Assembly: GCA_025449115.1 (NCBI GenBank)
Contig: JAHLKC010000005.1
Coordinates: 434,001-498,000 of the forward strand
Reading direction: 5' to 3'
Source of the DNA: Chytridium lagenaria
Taxonomy: Eukaryota; Chytridiomycota; Chytridiomycetes; Chytridiales; Chytridiaceae
DNA length: 64,000 nucleotides
This document shows positions 56,643 to 64,000 of the stretch, piece after piece. Under the pieces are notes generated by a model. It was not told the DNA's origin and searched no databases. It saw nothing but the letters and a program-made list of their open reading frames with translations. The translations under genes and the position numbers were made by a program. Positions within the stretch are counted from its first letter, which is position 1. Every line of letters starts with the position of its first letter.

Positions 56643-59600
56643 ATGACGAAGGCACCGTCAACACTCAACACGATGCAAAAGGTATCAATACAACTAGCCG
56701 TCATCTTCTCTGCTCCTCCACTCGTACCATACCGTCTATGGGCTATCATCTTCTACGTCACGGAATTTATCTCTTTCGACACTCCTTTGACGATGCCTTG
56801 TTGTTTTCTAGCATCGCGGCGTGACTATGGACAGGCTCCGCATCTTTCTCCAAGAGAGACAGTACTCGGACATCAACCTAAGGTCATGCCTCGATAGGAC
56901 CATTGTCAAAGATGGCTTCTCGATGGAAGTGTACAGTGTTCCCGATTTAAAGCGCATGTGAGTTCCATCCACTTGCCACCCAAATTGTCATGTTGAGGGG
57001 GATGCATTGCTGACGACCATCTGTTCCCCACCCTTCCGTGCAGCCCATTCAAGGAGCTGTGTCAAAGCCATTCCGTGAAGCAAGAGTTGGGGAATATTTT
57101 GGTCCAAGTAAGTCAACTCATTATAGTCTTGCTGGTTTTGACACCTTGCGCGTATTCACTCAGGTTGGTCAACCCACTGGTTTCATCTTCGCTTTGCGAT
57201 TCCAAAGGAATTAAAAGGACAGGAGGTGCTTCTGAGATTTGACCCTGACTGCGAGGGTATGATTTGGACAAAGGATGGAAAAGTCATTACGGGTCTTACT
57301 GGGGGGCAGATTGGGGAGAGGCATGTCGAGTATACCCTCGCAACTCAAGCGAAAGGCGGAGAGGTATTTCTGGATGGCTTGCGTCCCTGTTTGTAACATT
57401 TTCTTGTAGAAGTTTGAATTCTACATTGAAATAGCATGCAACGGTCTCTTTGGAAACGCATCAGGTATGGTAACATCTGAAAGCTTCTTTTGCGCTATTC
57501 TATTGCTTTGGGCACTTTGATGCCATTGCTAACGCAATATTTCACAGGGATTGACCCACCCGATTCAAACAGATATTTTGAGCTAAAAGCGGTCGAACTG
57601 GTTGTCCCCAATAAGGAGGCGAGGCAACTTTTTATGGATATGCAAATTCTCATCGGTATCTGTGAGGTAGGCTTTTACTATATATCAATTTGATGCTTAT
57701 TTGATGCAGGAAGTGAAAGAGGACCACCAGCTTTCGTGGGAGGCTCTGTATACAGGTAATGCGATTGTAAATGCATTTACGAGAGATGAGACGCAGGATG
57801 AGTACGTTTCTTTCGCTTGATGTGACTCTCGTTTTATCGCACTTGAAGGTGAATATGGCTAACCGCTATCTATACGTAGGTCTCTTGTCGAATGTAGGCG
57901 TATTGCTGAAGAGTTTTTCAAAAAGTATGCAAAGGTTGGACCAGCTATTCATGAGATTACAGCCATTGGTAGGTTAATTCTTTCAAATGCTATTTCTTTG
58001 TATGCTTCCCATCTACATATTTCTTACAAGAACTTTTAGGAAATTGCCATATCGACACAGGTACTTTTTACCGAACAACTTTTTACCACTAATTCTTTCT
58101 CTTAAAGCCTGGCTCTGGCCTTTTGCCGAAACCAAACGCAAGGCTGCGCGTTCTTGGTCCCGCCAAATTGTCTTTATGGAGAGCTACCCCGACTTTAAGT
58201 TCACCGCCTCCCAAGCGCAACAATTCGAATGGGTAGAGCAAGACTACCCTGATTTGTTTGAGAAAATGAAAAGCAAGTTCAAGACGGGCCAGTTTTTACC
58301 GATTGGTGGGACTTGGGTGGAGATGGATACGAATGTGCCGAGTGGGGAGGCGCTTTGTAGACAGTTTTTGTATGGACAGAGATTTTTTGAGAAGAAATTT
58401 GGGAAGAGGTGTAGTGTGTTTTGGTTGCCTGGTATGTTTGAAGAACCTTTTCTTTCATGGATATTGCTGACTGTTGTTTTTTCTTTTTGCTTTGTCGTTT
58501 ACAGATACCTTTGGATATGTAAGCCTTATCAACTTTTTTATTGTTATTTATTCTTTTGTTTGAGTTTTTTTTTTCTGACTCTTTTTTATACAGTCTGCTC
58601 AGCTTCCTCAATTAGTTAAGCAAGCAGGTCAGTTTTAATTAAATCTAAGATCATTCCTTCGATGCGCAGCTCTTCTTTATAATGATATATGAAATTTCCT
58701 CATTTTTACGTAGACATGAAGTATTTCTTCACTCAAAAGCTTTCGTGGAACAACATTAACAAATTCCCACACCATACTTTTAAGTGGACGGGGTATGTTT
58801 TACTTGCTGCCTTACACACATACTATATCTATTACACAAAATTCTCTCACACTTGAACTAGTCTTGACGGTACCTCTGTCCTCACCCATTTCTCTCCTAA
58901 CGACACCTACGGCTCTCAAGGCACCGTCCGCGACATCACCTACACGTAATTACCTCCTCCCTTTCTCAACCCCCGTTGCTACCCTTCTTCTAACCAACCT
59001 CCCCCAGCGTCTCGAACAACAAAGACAAGGCCTACTCGAACCAATCCCTTCTTTGCTATGGCAACGGTGATGGAGGTGGTGGACCTCTTATCCCTATGAT
59101 TGAAAGGTTGAAGAAGATTGGGAAGATGGAAGGGTTGCCTGCGACAGTCAAGTTTGGCAGCGTGGATGAGTTTTATGAGGAGTTGGAGAGGACGAGTAAG
59201 GATTTGGTGGAGTGGAGGGGGGAGTTGTATTTTGAGTTGCATCGAGGGACGGTAGGGTTTTGATTTCTTTATTGTGGTTCATTCTTTCACCTTTGTTTTC
59301 TTCTTACTTGCTGCCTTTGACGTTTTCCCCCTTTTTCCACAATACTATGTCCACGTCGTTGCTCACACTTTCGGTTGTAACTTCCACCATTTCACCTCAC
59401 ATTTTCCCCCCCATTCCCGTACATCCCTTTAACGTTTTTTCTCCAGTACACTTCCCACGGATCCATCAAACGCCACAACCGCAAACTCGAGATTCTTCTC
59501 ACCGAGATTGAGCTTCTCTCGACGCTCGCCCTCAACGTCACCACCAAGCCGTTTACGTACCCTCGCGAAAGTCTTGATAAGATGTGGAAGATTGTGTTGT

Positions 59601-61894
59601 TGTGTCAATTTCATGATGTGTTGCCTGGGAGTGCTATTGGGATGGTTTATGACGATGCGGAAACACTTATAAAGAGGTTTGGGGAGACTGGGGAGAAGTT
59701 GAAGGAGGATGCGGTGAAGGTTTTGGCGGGGAAGTTTGGGGGGAGGGTTGGAGATGGAGTGCAAGGTTAGTTTTTTGTGGCATTCTTTCTCTTTTCTTTT
59801 CTTTCGTTTTACTAATTTTTCTTTTCGGGTTTTTTTTTTTTTTTTTTTTTTTTTTGCGTTACTCCCTTATAATTCGTTTAAAAGCTGTTTCGATTTTCAA
59901 TACGTCGCCTTGGCCGCTTTCGAGTGCTGTTGTGGAGGTGGATTTGGCGACGCTTGCTGCTGGGACAGAGTTGTATTTGGGGGCTACGTGGAGGCAGCTT
60001 TCTGCGCAAAAGAAGGCGCTTGTGATGGGTATATTAGTTTTCACCATTTTGATCTTATCGCTGACATGTGTTTTCAGTTGATGATGTTCCACCGATGGGT
60101 CTGAAAACTTTTGGACTCGGTAACCGCCCTTCAACGTTCTCTCCTGTGACGAGTGAGTGTATCTCTTTAACCGGTGGAAAGATTGACGCCCTTTTCTTTC
60201 TTTTTTTTTTTCCTTCGTAGTTGAGGAAATGGATCAGAATATTGTGATGGAGAATGCCTTTGTAAAGCTTGTTCTTGATGCACATGGACGCGTTGCATCG
60301 TTCTATGATAAGCTGGCGAAACGAGAGGTTATTGCACCTGGACAATTGGGGAACGTGTTTAAATTATTCGAAGACGTCCCCCTCTACTGGGATGCATGGG
60401 ATGTAAGAGCCTCCACAACCCCCTCCATTGTTGACGATTTCAGGTTGAAGCCTATCATTTGGAAAAGGGGTGGACGGCAGACGCGGGTGTTGCTGTTATT
60501 GAAGAAACTGGACCTGTCCGTGTGAGTGTGACAGTGACGCACCCTATTACGCCGACGAGTGTTGTTGAGCAGAGGATTGTGTTGACGGCTTTGGATGGGA
60601 TGGTGGAGTTTGAGACGAGGGTGAAGTGGGATGAGAATCGGGTGTTGTTGAAGGTGGAGTTTCCGGTGGATGTTGTGGCGGATACGGCTACTTTTGAGAC
60701 GCAGTTTGGGGTTTTGGAACGGCCAACGCATTATAATACGAGTTGGTGAGTTATTCTTTCTTTTCTTTTCTTTTTTTGAGGTTATGTAGAGTTGGACGGT
60801 TTTGGATTTTTGTCACGCATTTTTTATATATTGAGTTTTTTCTTTTGTAATCTTACTTTTTTTTTGGTTTACGCGTGGTTTATGTTATGTTATTGCCTTT
60901 TTTGTTATTATCACCTGTATATTAATTTTAAGGTACTTTGTTGTTTCTTTATGCATATTTTTCTTGTTCTTTCTTCTTGTCGCGCTTGTATATTATTCCC
61001 GTCTCCACTCATAACATTCCACGCTTACCCTTCTCACTCGGGTATTTTATAGGGACATGGCCAAATTCGAAGTCTGCGCCCACAAATTCGCCGATCTTTC
61101 CGAATCCAACTTTGGCGTTGCACTATTCAACGACTGGTATAAATCACACCCTTATTCTATTTTCTTCCTTTTTCTAAACGCCTCATATCTCTTCCCGCAG
61201 TAAATACGGATACTCGGTTAAAGACAACATTATGCGCATTTCCCTCCTCAAATCCCCTAAAGCGCCTGACCCCAACACCGACATGGGTGGCCATATGATC
61301 CGATATGCATTGTACCCACACAAGGGATCGTTTGGGGAGAGTGATGTTGTGAAGAAGGCTTATCAGTTTAATCGATCACCAATAGTAAAGTAAGTCTCGC
61401 CCCCCTCCTCCCAACTTTTTTTTTTCGGGTGTATTTATTTTTTTCATATGTGTAGGCCGATGCTTGTGAATGCGGCGAGGATGCAGACATCAAACTCTGG
61501 AGCGTTTTTCGAAGTTGATAAAGGGAATGTTGTGGTGGATACGGTGAAATGCGCTGAGGAGGGGAGGAGTGGGGTGAAGAGTGGGAAGGATGTGGTGGTG
61601 AGATTGTATGAGGCTTATGGGGGACGGTGTGCAACTGTTTTTAAAAGGTGAGAAGGGTGTTTTTTTTTTATTTTGTCGCGTTTCTTTATGTATATATTTT
61701 GGTTTTTCGTTTTTTTTTTTTTTTGCGCTGTGCTATTAGGAACTAATGAGTTTTGTAGTCAATTTGGTATCAAACAAGCTCATATCTGCAACATTATGGA
61801 AGATATTCGAGACGCTATCCCCATTATTGACGGGACACTTCTTCTTGATATGAAGCCGTTCCAACTTTTGAGCATCAGGCTTATTCTTGAATGA
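56643..61894 (+). CDS. AMS1: GH38 alpha-mannosidase, Ams1/MAN2C1 type
   Basis: Class II alpha-mannosidase of the cytosol/vacuole group, which degrades free oligosaccharides. Exon 1 (56643-56681, MTKAPSTLNTMQK) joins HRGVTMDRLRIFLQERQYSD at 56818. The N-terminal domain includes VLLRFDPDCEGMIWTKDGK. The catalytic domain opens [20 protein letters not shown] (zinc ligands His and Asp; intron between T and A, about 58062-58109). The nucleophile Asp is in FWLPDTFGYSAQLPQL, built across a 14-base exon. KLSWNNINKFPHHTFKWTG, VKFGSVDEFYEELERTS, ELYFELHRGTYTSHGSIKRH and LLCQFHDVLPGSAIGMVYDD are all typical. The C-terminal beta domains run to LLDMKPFQLLSIRLILE, stop at 61892. About 20 exons, nearly all joining in frame; small shifts may remain near 57190 and 57405. 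Confidence 0.92.
58505..58518 (+). other. 14-base microexon of the alpha-mannosidase gene
   Basis: Flanked by a TTTACAG acceptor and a GTAAGCC donor. It completes the codon of the catalytic Asp (G at 58431 plus AT at 58505) and codes Thr-Phe-Gly-Tyr. The next exon (58594-58627) is only 34 bases. Skipping it would remove the nucleophile and shift the frame. Confidence 0.85.
59830..59855 (+). repeat. Homopolymer of 26 T in an intron of the mannosidase gene
   Basis: An unbroken T run just before the next exon. It could act as an extreme polypyrimidine tract for the acceptor site. Confidence 0.9.
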
Positions 61895-62284
61895 AACATG
61901 CCAAACTGCTTTTAAGCGTTAGTTTCATAATTAAATAAAACTTTGGGTGACGATGCACGGATCTTTTTATACCAAAGCGTGTGTGCCGAAAAGAAAATTC
62001 TTTTTACTTCAAAAAATAACCACAGAGATTTTTACTCACAATGGTGCTAGTCAAAAGCATGACATGGCGTCAGATAGCGCGCATAGCTCTACTTTGTGAG
62101 CCAAGAGCATACGTGGTTAAACAGATCTACCATGTGACATTACTTGGCAACGTACTAAACAAAGTTAAAATAAAAAAACACGTATTTATTACAAGGTCAT
62201 TTCAAAAAAAAGAGTTTCATTACTCCTGTCGTCAACAAGAAGGTTTCCTGTTCCTTGCCGAACAAAGAGACCATCCCCAGGTTC
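61895..62284. other. convergent 3' spacer
   Basis: AT-rich tail-to-tail spacer between the mannosidase and the unknown minus-strand gene. AATAAA-like signal AATTAAATAAAA at 61930-61941. No gene was recognised. Confidence 0.45.
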
Positions 62285-63585
62285 CTAAATGGATAGCTGA
62301 TCCATATTATCACTAACAAAATCAAACTCTGTCTCCATTCCCATCACCTCTTCCTCTGGCACAATCCTCACAGTGGTCCAAACCGGTTCTCCTGCGGCAT
62401 CATATCCAGAGATAAACTTAGGCGACGTGGTTGAATTCTGGGGACCCCCAGTACGATCTGATGTCCTAGGCAATGGTTTGTGTGGCGTGAAATCCTTGGG
62501 AGGCTTAGTGGATTTTCCTGATAATCGAGAAGATTCGGCAATAGTAACGGCAAGAGTGTTGGCAGATACAGGTTCGCGACCTCGTTGAGAAAGTAAGCAA
62601 ATGGTAATAACTTTCAGAAAGTCAAGTCCTTCTGTCAATCCACATAGCGTTGAATGGCGGGCCTTCTCCATGCTCTCATCGGTTCCCTCAGGCGGCGGGT
62701 CAAAGTCCTCGTCAGTCCCAAAAGGATATGTCAAAATCTCAGTTCTATCCGAATTCTCAACAAAAAGCTTCCACTGCTGCGGAGTGTAGAGAAGAGTAGG
62801 CGCACCCGTGGTGTACAAGGCAGATAGAGTCTGAATGCTTCGAGATTTTCTGTACCAGTAGTCTTTCAGGATAAAGGATTCTGCTGTTTTAGCCTCTGTA
62901 GCAAGAAGCCTTCTACTTCCATACTGTACTGTATAGTCGCGCTTGCCGCTAATATTGTACTGAGAATGAGCGAGGATGCCGCCAATAGTGAACCGCTGTT
63001 GTTCCACCACTTCCACATCAGTATTTTCAGTGAAAGTGCAATGCGGTCGACGAGCTTGGAAAACGAATTTTCAACGCGAACCTCCAAAGTATTTGAGGGC
63101 AAATTGCAAAACCAATCCCAAGCTTTCGTTACTAGTGGGTCAACAACAACAATGTTGTCAAACAACGTCCTCCAGTCTTCGGGTGCAAATACAAGCCTTG
63201 CCAGTTCATCCAACTCACACCTTTGAAGACAAAGGTACAGGTATGGATGAATGACATTGTGGGAAAGCTGAGAAGCGGTTTCCCAAAGTGCCATGATTCC
63301 ACCTCCTTCTGTAATTGTAGTGCAATTGTACGCCCTCTCCCGAATGCGGCCCGTCAAACACTCTTTGTTTTTCTGTAGCTTTTCATCCAAATAGTCCTGT
63401 AAATTGCCGGACAGCTGCTCGTGTTCACCTTCAATGCTTGAATCATCACCAGTGGTCGAGCTTGTATCTGACAGAGAGCTACTGTTCTCGTCGTAGAGTC
63501 TAATTCGGACTTGAGCGCCACGTACCATAAAGGTTGGGGTGATTGAGGATGGGGTGATTGGGATAGCGTTGGCTTGTGAAGACAT
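62285..63585 (-). CDS. Unrecognised protein, about 430 residues, one frame break
   Basis: The ATG at 63585 gives MSSQANAIPITPSSITPTFM, with a Ser/Asp-rich stretch (SSSLSDTSSTTGDDSSIEGE). Helical segments follow with HPYLYLCLQRCELDELARLV and FAPEDWRTLFDNIVVVDPLV. At about 63020 the frame changes, and the body continues VVEQQRFTIGGILAHSQYNI, LLYTPQQWKLFVENSDRTEI and LCGLTEGLDFLKVITICLLS, ending FDFVSDNMDQLSI at 62285. The two frames overlap by 150 bases and only the second looks protein-like there, so one base is missing or extra near 63020. I recognise no domain. It could be a small helical fold with disordered ends. Confidence 0.55.
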
Positions 63586-64000
63586 GTTGTTGAAATGAGG
63601 AATGAAGTGGGATATTATTTTGATGGAGAATGGATCAATGGAAGGATGTCAGGGTAGATCAGTGTATAGTTGGATCGGAAGGATGGGTGGGATGGATGGG
63701 TGGAGCGAAGGATGGATGGTGTGCTGTGTGCGGGATAGCACAAAATTGTCACAATGTTTTGCATCCCCAAAGTAAAATATATATCTCTCGTTGAAACATG
63801 CATAGTAGCCATCGCAAGACGCCTTCGACTAGAGCCACCGTCACCATGTGCACTACCCCTCAGCCGAGCCGGGATGATAACGCTTCGCAGGAACAACGAA
63901 GAACCATTACGCTAATGCTCTGCAATCATGTTTATCCAGCATATATGTATTACTTTACGTTATGCCTCTGGCGGCAAAAGGGAGAAAAAAACAAATAAAA
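63586..64000. other. upstream region to window end
   Basis: Contains imperfect GGAT/ATGG tandem units (63670-63720) upstream of the unknown gene. No coding feature was recognised to the right edge. Confidence 0.4.

Overview
This is an intron-rich eukaryotic nuclear window, most likely from a zoosporic (flagellated) fungus such as a chytrid. Fungal traits are a Zn2Cys6/Gal4-type transcription factor, an Snx41/Atg20-type sorting nexin, a vacuolar carboxypeptidase S, a fungal GH5_12 steryl/ceramide beta-glucosidase and a Kre9/Knh1-like GPI protein. Two motile-cilium genes (inner-arm dynein light chain p28/DNALI1 and the docking factor ODAD4/TTC25) are also present, and Dikarya lack them. Introns are short, with GTAAGT-like donors. 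No rRNA, CRISPR array or transposase gene was recognised.

Layout. 0-12 kb: partial FAD monooxygenase (-), RING-finger protein (-), carboxypeptidase S (+), Zn2Cys6 regulator (-), Snx41/Atg20 (+). 12-18.4 kb: two tandem paralogous genes of a family I do not recognise. They are built from repeated modules and end in a four-cysteine zinc-ribbon-like tail, and they are the best candidates for something undescribed. 19-23.4 kb: a possible Usp-fold protein, a single-pass membrane protein and an unknown charged protein (all -). 24-28.8 kb: PUM3/Puf6 (+) converging on a HOS2-type histone deacetylase (-). 29-32.7 kb: a 1.5-kb direct duplication carrying two BTB-BACK-like genes. 33-40 kb: an unknown helical protein, an EBP-type sterol isomerase, a TPR protein overlapping a metallo-beta-lactamase gene, and a Sec14-like protein (all +). 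40-46 kb: a second HOS2-type deacetylase (-) and the GH5_12 glucosidase (+). 47-56 kb: DNALI1, a Kre9/Knh1-like protein, a GPI-anchored S41 peptidase and ODAD4 (all -). 56.6-64 kb: a GH38 alpha-mannosidase (+) and an unknown protein (-).

Common themes are membrane and sterol/lipid handling (EBP, steryl glucosidase, Sec14, Snx41/Atg20), vacuolar degradation (carboxypeptidase S, mannosidase, Atg20), the cell surface, and cilia. There is no evidence of a coordinated cluster.

Caution: most conserved genes here need one or more single-base frame corrections, often at homopolymers, including single-copy genes expected to be essential. The two BTB copies carry different homopolymer changes at places where the other copy is intact. 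Read errors are therefore at least as likely as pseudogenes. Gene limits below are outer limits of the recognisable coding region, and exon ends are by eye.
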